NCBI RefSeq assembly: GCF_000429225.1
Contig: NZ_AUBL01000029.1
Location: 1 to 56,134 of the forward strand
Length of the DNA stretch: 56,134 nucleotides
DNA from: Actinomyces dentalis DSM 19115
Lineage (GTDB): Bacteria; Actinomycetota; Actinomycetes; Actinomycetales; Actinomycetaceae
Direction: 5' to 3'
The notes under the pieces were generated by a model. The model ran no database searches and was not told the DNA's origin. It saw only the letters and a list, made by a program, of their open reading frames with translations. This document shows positions 18,174-27,571 of the stretch, piece by piece; the first letter of the stretch is position 1, and the number at the start of each line of letters is the position of its first letter. The position numbers and the translations under genes were made by a program.

Positions 18174-19262
18174 ATGAGTGAGGACTTCTCCGCCGTCCGG
18201 CCCCTCCTGGAGGAGTACGCCGCCATCGAGCGGGACATGGCCGATCCCGCCGTCGCCTCCGACCCCGGGGTCCTGCGCCGCCTCGGGCGCCGCTACGCCG
18301 AGCTCGGCCGGGTCGTGACCGCCCACCGCGCCTGGGAGACGGCGAGCGCGGACCTGGCCGACGCCGTCGAGCTGGCCGACGACGACCCCGACTTCGCCGC
18401 CGAGCTGCCCGGCTTGCGTGAGGCCGAGGCCGACGCCGCCGATCGCTTGCGCGAGGTCCTCGTCCCGCGCGACCCCGACGACGCCCGCGACGTCATTATC
18501 GAGGTCAAGGCCGGCGAGGGCGGCGAGGAATCGGCCCTGTTCGCCTCCGACCTGGCCCGCATGTACACCCGCTACGCCGAGCGCATGGGCTGGGCCGTCG
18601 AGGTCCTGGGCGCCACCGACTCCGAGCTGGGCGGCTACAAGGACGTGCGCCTGGCCATTAAGACCCGCGGGTCCGCGCAGCCCCAGGACGGGGTGTGGGC
18701 GCACCTGAAGTACGAGGGCGGCGTCCACCGCGTCCAGCGCGTGCCCGTCACCGAGTCGGCCGGGCGCATCCACACCTCCGCCGCCGGCGTGCTGGTCATG
18801 CCCGAGGCCGACGACCCCGGCGAGCTCCAGATCGACGCCGCCGACCTGCGCATCGACGTCTTCCGCTCCTCGGGGCCCGGCGGACAGTCCGTCAACACCA
18901 CCGACTCGGCCGTGCGCATCACCCACCTGCCCACCGGCATCGTCGTGTCCATGCAGAACGAGAAGTCCCAGCTGCAGAACAAGGAAGCGGCCATGCGGGT
19001 CCTGCGGGCCCGGCTCCTGGCCGAGCGGGCGGCCGCCGCCGCCGAGGCCGAGGCGCAGGCGCGCCGCAGTCAGGTGCGCACGGTGGACCGCTCCGAGCGG
19101 ATCCGCACCTACAACTTCCCCGAGAATCGCATCGCCGACCACCGCACCGGCTACAAGGCCTACAACCTGGACGCGGTGCTCGACGGCGATCTCGGACCCG
19201 TCATCGCCAGCGCCATCGAGATGGACGAGGCCGCGCGCCTGGCCGCGGTCGGGCGGGCGTGA
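18174..19262 (+). CDS. prfA: Peptide chain release factor 1
   Basis: A 362-residue factor that recognises UAA and UAG stop codons and triggers peptide release. The GGQ motif, in [20 protein letters not shown], is at residues 236-238. The N-terminal helical domain and the tail region [19 protein letters not shown] are typical. The ATG at 18174 is preferred over the one at 18168 because CAGG lies six bases ahead of it. Its last bases overlap the GTG of prmC (GTGA), whose product methylates this very GGQ glutamine. Confidence 0.96.
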   Translation: MSEDFSAVRPLLEEYAAIERDMADPAVASDPGVLRRLGRRYAELGRVVTAHRAWETASADLADAVELADDDPDFAAELPGLREAEADAADRLREVLVPRDPDDARDVIIEVKAGEGGEESALFASDLARMYTRYAERMGWAVEVLGATDSELGGYKDVRLAIKTRGSAQPQDGVWAHLKYEGGVHRVQRVPVTESAGRIHTSAAGVLVMPEADDPGELQIDAADLRIDVFRSSGPGGQSVNTTDSAVRITHLPTGIVVSMQNEKSQLQNKEAAMRVLRARLLAERAAAAAEAEAQARRSQVRTVDRSERIRTYNFPENRIADHRTGYKAYNLDAVLDGDLGPVIASAIEMDEAARLAAVGRA

Positions 19263-20137
19263 AGGGCGACGGCGCCCTCGACCGCTACGCGCTGCGCCGG
19301 CTCGTGCGCGAGTCGGGGGAGAGGCTGAAGGTCGCCGGCGTCGCCTCCCCGGAGCATGACGCCCGTGCACTGGCCGAGTGGCTGCTGGGCCGCCCACTGC
19401 CGCTGGCCGACGGCGCCGACGCCGCCTTCACCGCCGCCTACGCCCAGGCCCTCCGACGGCGTGAGGCGCGTGAGCCGCTGCAGCGCATCACGGGACGCAT
19501 GTTCTTCCGCGGCCTCGAGCTCGAGTGCCGCCCCGGCGTCTTCATCGTGCGTCCCGAGACCGAGGTCGTGGCCGGTGTCGCCATTGAGGCCGTCCTGGCG
19601 CGTGAGCGCGGGAGAGTGGCCGGCGGTCCGCTCGTCGTCGACCTGTGCACCGGCAGCGGTGCCATCGCGGCCGCCGTCGCCGCCGAGGTTCCCGCCGCCC
19701 GCGTGATCGCCGTCGAGTTGGCCGACGAGGCCTGCGCCGCCGCTGTCGACACCTGCGAGTGGCACGCGCCCGGACGGGTGCGCGTCGTCCAGGCCGACGC
19801 CGCCGCCCCCTCCACGCTCGCCGATCTGAATGGGAGCGTCGACGTCGTCGTCACCAACCCGCCCTACGTGCCGGCGGGTGCGCTCGAGGACGTCGAGACC
19901 GTGTCGTACGACCCCCGCCTGGCGCTGTTCGGCGGTGGGGATGACGGTCTGGATCTGCCCGTGGCCCTCGTGCGCCGGGCGGCCGCGCTGCTGCACGACG
20001 ACGGGCTGCTCGTCATGGAGCACGACGCCGGACAGGGACGGGCCCTGCGCGAGGCGGCCCTGGCCGTCGGGTTCCGTGAGGCCTCCACCGGGCAGGACCT
20101 CACCGGCCGCGACCGCTTCCTGCGGGCCGTGCGGTAA
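19259..20137 (+). CDS. prmC: Release factor glutamine N5-methyltransferase
   Basis: A 292-residue SAM-dependent enzyme that methylates the GGQ glutamine of release factors. Visible motifs are the SAM loop [18 protein letters not shown] and the catalytic NPPY at residues 200-203 ([11 protein letters not shown]). The N-terminal substrate-recognition domain contains [23 protein letters not shown]. The GTG start overlaps the prfA stop by four bases. The sua5/threonylcarbamoyl-AMP synthase gene that often follows in actinobacteria is not present. Confidence 0.95.
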   Translation: MKGDGALDRYALRRLVRESGERLKVAGVASPEHDARALAEWLLGRPLPLADGADAAFTAAYAQALRRREAREPLQRITGRMFFRGLELECRPGVFIVRPETEVVAGVAIEAVLARERGRVAGGPLVVDLCTGSGAIAAAVAAEVPAARVIAVELADEACAAAVDTCEWHAPGRVRVVQADAAAPSTLADLNGSVDVVVTNPPYVPAGALEDVETVSYDPRLALFGGGDDGLDLPVALVRRAAALLHDDGLLVMEHDAGQGRALREAALAVGFREASTGQDLTGRDRFLRAVR

Positions 20138-20299
20138 GCCCTGCCGGCGGAGCCGACGGCGTTGAGACTCTGCGGTGTGAGCGGATGCGGCCTCATCAGG
20201 CGGGCAGGGAGCCTCACCAGGCCGAGCCGGGTCGGTCACGTCCTCGGGAGAGGCCGTTTTGTTCAAGACGCGGTGATGTAGACGGCATACGGTGGGGCT

Positions 20300-20692
20300 A
20301 TGGCACTACGACTCGGATTCATCGGCATCGTGACTCGCGATATGTCCGCCTCGCTCGCCTTCTACCGTCTGCTTGGCGAGCCCGTTCCTGATGGGAGCGA
20401 CGAGTCGCATGTCGATACCAGGCTCGAGGACGGCACCGTTCTGGCATGGGACACCATCGATCTCATTCGCAGTCTCGACCCCGGTTATGAGTCGCCCTCG
20501 GGAGGCCATCGCATCGCCCTGGCCTTTGACCAGGGGACGGTGAACGCCGTGGATGACGCCTACGCCAGGCTCACCGGAGCGGGATACGAAGGTCGCACGA
20601 AGCCGTGGGACGCCCCCTGGGGTCAGCGCTACGCCACGGTACTCGACCCTGATGGCAATAGCGTCGATCTCTTCGCGGCCTCGGAGAACTGA
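20300..20692 (+). CDS. VOC-family (glyoxalase/bleomycin-resistance fold) protein
   Basis: A 130-residue single VOC domain. It has the start LRLGFIGIVTRDMSASLAFYRLLGEP, the middle strand GHRIALAFDQGTVNAVDDAYARLTGAG and the closing WGQRYATVLDPDGNSVDLFA, where the last Asp/Asn region is typical of metal- or ligand-binding VOC proteins. The substrate cannot be told. Its last 64 bases overlap the 3' end of the convergent AraC-family gene. The ATG has no strong ribosome binding site. Confidence 0.85.
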   Translation: MALRLGFIGIVTRDMSASLAFYRLLGEPVPDGSDESHVDTRLEDGTVLAWDTIDLIRSLDPGYESPSGGHRIALAFDQGTVNAVDDAYARLTGAGYEGRTKPWDAPWGQRYATVLDPDGNSVDLFAASEN

Positions 20693-21339
20693 GCCGGTGT
20701 CACCCCGACCATGCGCGCGAACTCACGGGTCAGATGCGACTGATCCGCATAACCCGTCATCGCTGAGACGTCGGCTGGTGAAAGTCCCCGCTGGAGGAGC
20801 GAGCGCGCCCGGTGCGCTCGCTCGACACGTACCAAAGTGGCGTACCCGTAGCCGAAGTTCTTCAGCATTCGTCTGCGAAGCGTGCGTTCCGACCAGTCCA
20901 GGGCCCGGGCGGCCTCTCGGGCTGATGCTCCGCTCCGAGCGAGTCGGCGCGTCGTCGTCACCCACGGCTCCGCCTGGTCGACAAGCAGCGCAGAGAGCAC
21001 GAGGTCCGGCCGGGAAGCGCTGCTCGCTCGCATCATCAGGTCGTACAGGACAGCCGCCTCCGACCCCAACGCGGTGCGCAGCTCCACTACTCGGTTCCTC
21101 AGCTCGCTGAGTGCCACGGGCAGGCTCCCGCGAGCGGTGCCCGCCTCCAGCCTCAAACCGACAGTGGGGTGAACGACGTCGGCAGGAGCGCGGATGACAC
21201 GAGTCTGCGGGCCGCACAGGAGCACTTGCCCGCTGCGGACGATGAGGTCGACGCATCCGTCAGCGGGAATGATGGCAGCGCTGCCGCCCACCGATCGCCA
21301 GAGCGTGCGCTGCTCACTCAGGACCGTCTCGGAATACAC
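20629..21339 (-). CDS. AraC-family transcriptional regulator
   Basis: A regulator of about 236 residues. The N-terminal part (TLWRSVGGSAAIIPADGCVDLIV, then VLLCGPQTRVIRAPA) resembles the small ligand-sensing domain seen in actinobacterial AraC proteins. The C-terminal DNA-binding domain has two helix-turn-helix units: ASAREAARALDWSERTLRRR, then LSPADVSAMTGYADQSHLTREF ending VGVTPAQF. The frame is open to 21477, but residues before VYSET look non-native, so the GTG at 21339 is preferred with moderate certainty. It runs tail to tail into the VOC gene and overlaps it. Confidence 0.82.
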   Translation of the reverse strand: MYSETVLSEQRTLWRSVGGSAAIIPADGCVDLIVRSGQVLLCGPQTRVIRAPADVVHPTVGLRLEAGTARGSLPVALSELRNRVVELRTALGSEAAVLYDLMMRASSASRPDLVLSALLVDQAEPWVTTTRRLARSGASAREAARALDWSERTLRRRMLKNFGYGYATLVRVERAHRARSLLQRGLSPADVSAMTGYADQSHLTREFARMVGVTPAQFSEAAKRSTLLPSGSSTVA

Positions 21340-21514
21340 GTCTCTATCGTGGAGCTGCGAGCGACGCGAGTCCAGAGAGGCTGCCACGGGTGGATCTCCA
21401 AGGTGAAAAGGTCGCGTTGGCAGGTGGTGCAGCGAGAGGGCGCGGTCGTTCTCGTGGGGCCCGGGGGATCCGTCCACGGCCGGGTGGTCCGGTGAGCCCG
21501 CCCCGAAGGCGGCC

Positions 21515-22444
21515 TCAGGCGTAACGGCGCGCGAGAGCGGCCGCCTGAGCCCCGTAGCCGCCGCCGAACAGGTAGACGTGGATCATGACCATGTGCAGCT
21601 GGTGCAGCGCGACCCGCTCCTGCCAGCCGTCCGCCAAGGCGGACACCTCGTTGTAGCCGGCGTAGATCTGCTCCAGGTGGGGCTGGCCGAAGACGCTCAG
21701 CGCCGCCAGGTCCGTCTCCGCGTGCGCGCCCTGGGCCATGGGGTCGATGAGCACGCCGACAACCTCGTCGCCCGCCCCCGAGCGAGCGCCGCGGTCAGCG
21801 TCGCCGGGTCCGCATCCGGCCCCCTGGGGAGCCCAGGAGGCCGCCTCTGCGGCCGGCACCCACAGGACGTTACCGGTCCACAGGTCCCCGTGGGTGCGAG
21901 CCACCGCAACACGGTCCCCGCGCTCCTGGGCGCAGCGGCGGGTGAGCTCGGGCTGCGGGGCGTCGAAGTCGCCGTCGGCCAGACGAGCGCACACCCGCTC
22001 GATGAGCCCGGCCTCACGGCGGGTCAGTGAGCCCGCGTCCCGGCCCGGGCCGATGTAGGGCGCGATCCGGTCCTCGGCGTAGAAGCGGCCCCAGGGGCGG
22101 GGCTCGTCCTCCGGTGCCTCCGGCGCGTGCGGGCGCAGGCGGATGTTCGAGCGCCCCATACGGGTGCGCCCGTCCCAGCCGGGAGGGGCCGCGCCGAATG
22201 CGGGCGCGCCCGCGGCATGCGTCACCGCGAGGGCCCGGCCGAGGGCCCGAGCGGTCCCGGGCGTCACCCGGCCGGTGCTCAGCCGGGGCTCCTCGATCCA
22301 GCCGTCGCCGACTGTGACCGGCACGACGTGCGTGCCGCCGTCGGTCATGGCCGCGGCCAGCCACTCAAGCCCCTGGGCCTCCAGACGGGTCGCCCCGGCG
22401 AACTCGTCGGTCTTGCGAATCACGGTGTCGGACCGGCTGCTCAT
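21515..22444 (-). CDS. Fructosamine/ketosamine-3-kinase family protein
   Basis: A 309-residue APH-like kinase. The catalytic loop THGDLWTGNVLWV and the metal site VLIDPMAQGAHAETDLAALSVFG are intact. An early GDGWIEEPRL segment and RMGRSNIRLRPHAPE match the family. Such enzymes phosphorylate fructosamines on glycated proteins or small amines so that they break down. A short Asp/Gly-rich insertion (GCGPGDADRGARSGAGDE) sits between the two motifs. The ATG at 22444 begins MSSRSDTVIRK; the frame upstream runs antisense to the DNA-repair gene and is not coding. Confidence 0.87.
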   Translation of the reverse strand: MSSRSDTVIRKTDEFAGATRLEAQGLEWLAAAMTDGGTHVVPVTVGDGWIEEPRLSTGRVTPGTARALGRALAVTHAAGAPAFGAAPPGWDGRTRMGRSNIRLRPHAPEAPEDEPRPWGRFYAEDRIAPYIGPGRDAGSLTRREAGLIERVCARLADGDFDAPQPELTRRCAQERGDRVAVARTHGDLWTGNVLWVPAAEAASWAPQGAGCGPGDADRGARSGAGDEVVGVLIDPMAQGAHAETDLAALSVFGQPHLEQIYAGYNEVSALADGWQERVALHQLHMVMIHVYLFGGGYGAQAAALARRYA

Positions 22445-22558
22445 GGGGGCAAGCCTTCCACGCCCGGCCGCAGGCGGGGGCGCCGGGCGCCCCGAGGGGC
22501 TGCCGCCGACAACCGTCCGCGGCACCCGCTCGGGCACGGGGACTGCGATACTGGGCGC

Positions 22559-23263
22559 ATGAGAGCTGAGCCCACGGCGGCCGTCGACACCTTCCAGGAG
22601 GAGTTGCGCGCCGGGCTGGCGCAGGCCGGTGACCCGCAGCGCGCCGAGCAGGCCCGGCGCTATCTCAAGTCGCAGATGCCGATGTACGGCGTCGGCGTCC
22701 CTCAGACCCGCCGCCTGGCCGTTGACCTGGCGCGGCGCCACCCGTGGCTGTGGGAGGGGGCCGCCACCTGGGAGACGACGCTGCGCCGCCTGTGGGACGA
22801 GGCCGAGCGGCGTGAGGAGCGTCTCGCCGTGCTCGCTGTCGTCCGTGCCCGCCTTGGAGGTGAGCACGTCGAGCGGGTCGAGGCCCTGGACCTCTACCGG
22901 CACTTCCTTTGCACCGGTGCCTGGTGGGACCTCGTGGACGAGACGAGCCACGCCGTCGGGGCGGTGCTGCTCGCGCATCCCGACGAGGACGAGCACCTGC
23001 GCCGCTGGGCACGCGACGAGGACCTGTGGGTCAGGCGCAGCGCGATCATCTGCCAGCTCCAGCACAAGGACCGTACCGACCCGGGCCTGCTGAGCGACGT
23101 CATCGAGGCCAACCAGGAGGACCCGGAGTTCTTCATCCGCAAGGCCATCGGCTGGGCCCTGCGGGACTACGCCCGCACCGCACCCGTCTGGGTCCGCCGC
23201 TTCGTCGACAGCCACCCGCGCCTGTCGCCACTCAGCCGTCGAGAGGCCCTCAAGCACCTGTGA
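22559..23263 (+). CDS. DNA alkylation repair protein (AlkD-like HEAT-repeat glycosylase)
   Basis: A 234-residue all-helical protein. Family hallmarks are SQMPMYGVGVPQTRRLA near the start, WWDLVDETSHAVG in the middle, and DLWVRRSAIICQLQ with FFIRKAIGWALRDYARTAP towards the end. AlkD-type enzymes remove bulky or charged alkylated bases without flipping them. The tryptophan and aspartate in WWDLVDE correspond to the catalytic cleft. It is divergent from the kinase gene with 114 bp between, so the promoters share that gap. It is followed by a long repeat-rich gap. Confidence 0.9.
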   Translation: MRAEPTAAVDTFQEELRAGLAQAGDPQRAEQARRYLKSQMPMYGVGVPQTRRLAVDLARRHPWLWEGAATWETTLRRLWDEAERREERLAVLAVVRARLGGEHVERVEALDLYRHFLCTGAWWDLVDETSHAVGAVLLAHPDEDEHLRRWARDEDLWVRRSAIICQLQHKDRTDPGLLSDVIEANQEDPEFFIRKAIGWALRDYARTAPVWVRRFVDSHPRLSPLSRREALKHL

Positions 23264-23490
23264 AGGGCGGCGCCGCGCGCCAGTACAGGCTGGGCGCAGC
23301 GCGATGGACTCCTTCTTCGGCTCTCTGCCCATGCCCGGCCAGAAGGGCGGCGCCACGCCCCTGGAGTCGGCGCCTCGCCGTCCTCGCCGTCGGGCTGGTC
23401 AGCCATTCGGTCCGCGCTGGCCCGGAGTCGGTGCGGGCCATAGGCTCGTCGTCGGGACTGTCCGGGTCCGCCAGCGGGACGCCGTCCGGG

Positions 23491-23605
23491 CCGCGAGATC
23501 GCCGGGTAACCCGCGAGATCGTCACCCGACCCGCGAGATCGCCGGGTAACCCGCGAGAACGTCTGCCAGGGGTACGTGCTCGCGGGTTAGGTGACGTGCT
23601 CGCGG
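23491..23605. repeat. Array of 20-bp units, family 1 (copy A)
   Basis: Four direct units starting CCGCGAGAWCG follow each other at exactly 20-bp spacing (23491, 23511, 23531, 23551). Two units in inverted orientation then end at 23590 and 23605 (ACGTGCTCGCGG). Units one and three are identical. The 40-bp core at 23551-23590 recurs in reverse complement at 38344-38383. The inverted tail can pair with the direct units to form a large stem. Confidence 0.75.
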
Positions 23606-23703
23606 TCGGCCGGGGCGGGACGGGATCGGGATCGGGTCCGCGACGACCTCGGGCCGGTTCCCGGACCAATCCCGGGGCGGCCGGGGCCGGCGCGGGCCGG
23701 GCC

Positions 23704-23824
23704 CGGCTTGCGTAATGCCAGGTCAGCTCAACGGAATCCACCCCACCTCGCGCCGTGCGAGCCCAGCGCGACGAAATCCATCTGCGCTCGATCCGCGCGA
23801 TCCCACCTGGCACAATGCGAGCCC
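23704..23824. repeat. Array of 20-bp units, family 2
   Basis: Units ACCTCGCGCCGTGCGAGCCC (23745-23764) and ACCTGGCACAATGCGAGCCC (23805-23824) are spaced 60 bp apart, three times 20. A related unit in inverted orientation (CGGCTTGCGTAATGCCAGGT) lies at 23704-23723. The pattern of direct and inverted 20-mers mirrors the family 1 array, although the sequence differs. The match is weaker. Confidence 0.45.
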
Positions 23825-24029
23825 AGGTGACATCACCGAAACGACTCCCCCGGGGGCGGGACTCAGGCACGGCGTCGGTGACGCGGCGGCCAGCGGGCAG
23901 GCCGACTCCCCGGAGGCGGGGCTCAGGCGGAGGTGCGCCGGGTCCCGGACCGCATCCTCGACTTCCCCGGGACGGGACGCGCCGAGGACGACCCGACCGA
24001 CACGACCGTTGTCTGCAGAAAGGATCGAC

Positions 24030-24263
24030 ATGAGTATTGACCCCGCGGCTGCGGAGCAGGAGTACGACTTCTTCGCCCAGGCCGCCAACCAGGTGCCGCA
24101 GGGGCCCCCTCGGAGGCGGTCGAGGAGACTCTCTGCGCCGGTCCCCGTGAGGTTCTCCCCCGAGGTTCTCCAAAGGATCAGGGAACGCGCCGATGCCGAC
24201 GACCGATCCGTTTCCTCGTGGATCCGGCGCGCCGTTGAGAACGAACTCGGTCGGAGCGCCTGA
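24030..24263 (+). CDS. Ribbon-helix-helix DNA-binding protein
   Basis: A 77-residue protein with an acidic N-terminus, a basic patch (PPRRRSRRLSAP) and a CopG/Arc-type ribbon-helix-helix. The strand is VPVRFSPEVLQRIRERA and the second helix is SVSSWIRRAVENEL. RHH proteins dimerise and bind DNA through the strand; many are antitoxins. No toxin gene is adjacent, so it may be an orphan regulator. The start is well supported by AAAGGATCGAC ahead of the ATG. Confidence 0.7.
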   Translation: MSIDPAAAEQEYDFFAQAANQVPQGPPRRRSRRLSAPVPVRFSPEVLQRIRERADADDRSVSSWIRRAVENELGRSA

Positions 24264-24466
24264 ACCCGGAGCGCGCCGGACGATCGCGCGGGCGCCGGCG
24301 GGGCCCGGAGCGGGTGGGCTGGGCGGCGCCGTAGCCGTGGCGCGGCAGACCGGATGACCGGGCGGGCGTCGGCTGCTCCTCGGGGTGGGGGAACTGGGCC
24401 GCCCGGCCCCTGCACCGAGCTCGGGCGCGTGAGGGCGCGTCCCCGTCCACTACTCTTGACCCCACG

Positions 24467-27400
24467 ATGAATGCGATGAACCCACTCTTCGGCGCCCTGT
24501 CCGCACCCGGGTCGGACGGCGCCGGCCGCGCGCCGGCCGCTGAGACCGTCCTGCCCGCCCTTGCCCCGGCCGACGACGGCTGGGAGGACTCCCTCGCCGA
24601 CGTCGACGCCCCCGACGAGCCCGGGGGCGAGCCCGACTACGGCCCGGAGGACGACTGGGCGCCCAGCGCCGAGGACAGGGCCGCCGTCGCCCCCACCTGG
24701 GAGGACCGCCAGGCCGAGACCGCGGCCCTCATCGCCCGGACCCGGGCCGAAGCCGCCGGTGCGCCGTCGGCCCCCTACGGCGCAGCCCCCACCGCCGTCG
24801 ACCCGGACGAGCTGATCCGCGACCTCAACCCCGCCCAGGGGCGGGCCGTCATCCACTCCGGCTCGCCCCTGCTCATCATCGCCGGCGCCGGGTCCGGCAA
24901 GACCCGGGTCCTGACCCGCCGCATCGCCCACCTCATCGCCACGCGCCGCGCCCGCCCCGGGGAGATCCTGGCCATCACCTTCACCAACAAGGCCGCCGCC
25001 GAGATGCGCGAGAGGGTCGCCGCGCTCATCGGCCCGGTCGGCGAGCGCATGTGGGTGTCCACCTTCCACTCCGCCTGCGTGCGCATCCTGCGCCGCGAGC
25101 ACGAGGCCGCCGGGCTGCGCTCGACCTTCTCCATCTACGACGCCGCCGACTCCACCCGCCTGATCACCCTCGTCGTGCGCGAGCTGGGCATCGACTCCAA
25201 GCGCTTCACCCCCAAGGCCTTCGCGCACCGCATCTCCGACCTGAAGAACGAGCTCGTCACCCCCGAGGACTTCGCCGAGCGCGCCGTGACCTCCAACCCG
25301 TTCGAGCGCCACCTGGCCGAGGTCTACCGCGCCTACCAGGCGCGCCTGGGCGCCGCCAACGCCCTGGACTTCGACGACCTCATCATGCGCGCGGTCCGGC
25401 TCCTCCAGACCCGCCCGGCCGTGGCGGAGATGTACCGGCGCCGCTTCCGCCACATCCTGGTCGACGAGTACCAGGACACCAACCACGCCCAGTACGTGCT
25501 CGTGCGCGAGCTCGTCGGCGGCCCGGGCACCTCCGGGGCCGGCAGCCCCCTGCCGCCCGGCGAGCTGACCGTCGTCGGCGACTCCGACCAGTCCATCTAC
25601 GCCTTCCGCGGCGCCACCATCCGCAATATCGAAGAGTTCGAGAAGGACTACCCGACGGCGCGCACCATTCTGCTGGAGCAGAACTACCGCTCCACCCAGA
25701 ACATCCTCGACGCCGCCAACGCCGTCATCGCCCGCAATTCCGGGCGCCGCGAGAAGCGGCTGTTCACCGAGTCCGGGGCGGGCGCCCCCATCACCGGCTA
25801 CGTGGCCGACTCCGAGCACGACGAGGCCCGCTGGATCTCCGCCGAGATCGACCGCCTCGCCGACGAGGCCGGCGTGCGCCCCCGCGACGTGGCCGTCTTC
25901 TACCGCACCAACGCCCAGTCGCGCGCCCTGGAGGAGGCCTTCCTGCGCTCCGGCCAGCCCTACAAGGTCGTCGGCGGCACCCGCTTCTACGAGCGGCGCG
26001 AGGTCAAGGACGCCATCGCCTACCTGCGCGCCGTCGACAATCCCGACGACGACGTGTCCCTGCGCCGCATCCTCAACGTCCCCAAGCGGGGCCTGGGGGA
26101 CAAGGCGGAGGCGGCCCTGGTCCGGCACGCCGCCCGCTACGGCGTCTCCTTCGGGGTCGCGATCGCCGACGCCGCCGGGGAGGAGCGCCCCCGCGGCGGC
26201 GCCGGGGCCGGTGCGGGCGGGGCCGCCGGGACGACCGGCGAGGGCGCGGGCGGGGCCGGTGGAACGACCGGTGAGGGCGCAGGCGGGGCTGGCGGGGCCG
26301 CCTCCGGCGAGGCCCGCGATCAGGGGGCCGACGGCGATGAGCCGCCCGCCGTCGAGGGCCTGACCACCCGCGCCCGCACTCAGGTGACCCGCTTCCACGA
26401 ACTGCTCGTCGGGCTGCGCCACCAGCTCGCCGCCGGCGACGGCGTCGCCGACATCCTCGACTCCGCCCTGGACGCCTCCGGGTACCTCGCCGAGCTGCGC
26501 GCCAGCGACGACCCGCAGGACGCCGCGCGCGTGGAGAACCTCGCCGAGCTGCACTCGGTGGCCGCCGACTTCCAGGACGCCAACCCCGACGGCGCGCTCG
26601 CCGATTTCCTGGAGCGGGTCAGCCTCGTGGCCGACGCCGACCAGCTCCCCCCGGCGGCCGACCTGGACGAGGAGGCGGCGCGCGAGGCCGAGGACCAGGG
26701 GCGGGTCACCCTCATGACTGTCCACACCGCCAAGGGGCTGGAGTTCCCGGTCGTCTTCGTCACCGGCCTGGAGGACGGCATCTTCCCGCACTCGCATGCC
26801 ATGGCCGACGAGACCGATCTCGCCGAGGAGCGGCGCCTGGCCTACGTGGCCCTGACCCGGGCGCGCGAGCGCCTCTACGTCACGCGCGCCGCGGTGCGCT
26901 CGGCCTGGGGGGCCGCCAGCGCCATGCCCGCCTCCCGCTTCCTCGACGACATCCCCGCCGAGGTCATGGACTGGAAGCGCCTGGCCTCCTCCATGGAGGC
27001 CCTGCGCGGCGGCGGGACGGGCTGGGGGGCCGGCTGGGGCGAGGGCGGCTTCTCCGGAGGGCGCGCACGGTCCGGCTACGGCGGGGGCCGGGGCGGAACC
27101 GGGCGTCGGGGCGGCTTCGCGAGCCGCGACGGGGCCGGACGCGACAGGGCCGAGGGCCGCGGCGGGGCCGACGACGATGACTTCGCCCCGGCGATCGGCT
27201 CGGGCCGCCCGAAGCGCACGGGGCGGCTCGGCCGGGTCGAGACCCCCAAGGACCGCTTCGAGGCGCGGCGGGCCGAGCGCATGGCCAAGCGGGGCAGGCC
27301 CACGCGGCTCGACGGCTCGAGCGCCGGGGCCGATGGGGCCGACGGCGGGGCGCTGCCCGCCGCCGTCGCCGGCCTGAAGGTCGGGGACCGCGTCCGCCAC

Positions 27401-27538
27401 GACGCCTACGGCGAGGGGGACGTCGTCGCCCTGGAGGGCACGGGGCGCTCGACCGTCGCCCGCGTCACCTTCACCGTTGACGGCGCGAAGAACACCAAGC
27501 GCCTCATACTGCGCCTGGCGCCGATCGCCAGGATCTGA
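24467..27538 (+). CDS. pcrA: ATP-dependent DNA helicase PcrA/UvrD
   Basis: A 1023-residue SF1A helicase for nucleotide-excision repair and for clearing replication or transcription conflicts. About 110 acidic residues precede the core. Walker A is GAGSGKT (140-146); further motifs are AITFTNKAAAEMRER, LVDEYQDTNHAQY, GDSDQSIYAFRGA, LEQNYRST and, late, LMTVHTAKGLEFPVVFVTGLEDGIFPH with RRLAYVALTRARERLYV. A Gly/Ala/Thr-rich insertion of about 50 residues (around 575-625) splits domain 2. The C-terminus carries a Gly/Arg-rich stretch and a tudor-like domain (GLKVGDRVRHDAYGEGDVV) known to bind RNA polymerase. An ATG nine bases downstream is an alternative start. Confidence 0.96.
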   Translation: MNAMNPLFGALSAPGSDGAGRAPAAETVLPALAPADDGWEDSLADVDAPDEPGGEPDYGPEDDWAPSAEDRAAVAPTWEDRQAETAALIARTRAEAAGAPSAPYGAAPTAVDPDELIRDLNPAQGRAVIHSGSPLLIIAGAGSGKTRVLTRRIAHLIATRRARPGEILAITFTNKAAAEMRERVAALIGPVGERMWVSTFHSACVRILRREHEAAGLRSTFSIYDAADSTRLITLVVRELGIDSKRFTPKAFAHRISDLKNELVTPEDFAERAVTSNPFERHLAEVYRAYQARLGAANALDFDDLIMRAVRLLQTRPAVAEMYRRRFRHILVDEYQDTNHAQYVLVRELVGGPGTSGAGSPLPPGELTVVGDSDQSIYAFRGATIRNIEEFEKDYPTARTILLEQNYRSTQNILDAANAVIARNSGRREKRLFTESGAGAPITGYVADSEHDEARWISAEIDRLADEAGVRPRDVAVFYRTNAQSRALEEAFLRSGQPYKVVGGTRFYERREVKDAIAYLRAVDNPDDDVSLRRILNVPKRGLGDKAEAALVRHAARYGVSFGVAIADAAGEERPRGGAGAGAGGAAGTTGEGAGGAGGTTGEGAGGAGGAASGEARDQGADGDEPPAVEGLTTRARTQVTRFHELLVGLRHQLAAGDGVADILDSALDASGYLAELRASDDPQDAARVENLAELHSVAADFQDANPDGALADFLERVSLVADADQLPPAADLDEEAAREAEDQGRVTLMTVHTAKGLEFPVVFVTGLEDGIFPHSHAMADETDLAEERRLAYVALTRARERLYVTRAAVRSAWGAASAMPASRFLDDIPAEVMDWKRLASSMEALRGGGTGWGAGWGEGGFSGGRARSGYGGGRGGTGRRGGFASRDGAGRDRAEGRGGADDDDFAPAIGSGRPKRTGRLGRVETPKDRFEARRAERMAKRGRPTRLDGSSAGADGADGGALPAAVAGLKVGDRVRHDAYGEGDVVALEGTGRSTVARVTFTVDGAKNTKRLILRLAPIARI

Positions 27539-27571
27539 GGGGTCCGCGCCGGCTCGGACCTGGCCGAGGCG

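Larger units (their letters stand above)
23264..24029. other. Repeat-rich intergenic region
   Basis: No gene is supported in these 766 bases. Two arrays of 20-bp units lie within it (annotated separately at 23491-23605 and 23704-23824). The rest is GC-rich sequence without recognisable coding potential. The last 30 bases hold the ribosome binding site AAAGGATCGAC of the following RHH gene. Confidence 0.5.

Noticed and set aside
22445..23356. Extension of the fructosamine-kinase-like gene into the DNA-repair gene
   Set aside because: This is the antisense frame of a well-supported AlkD-like gene and has no similarity to the kinase family.
23491..23605. Possible CRISPR array
   Set aside because: The 20-bp units are contiguous with no unique spacers between repeats, some are inverted, and no cas genes are in the window.
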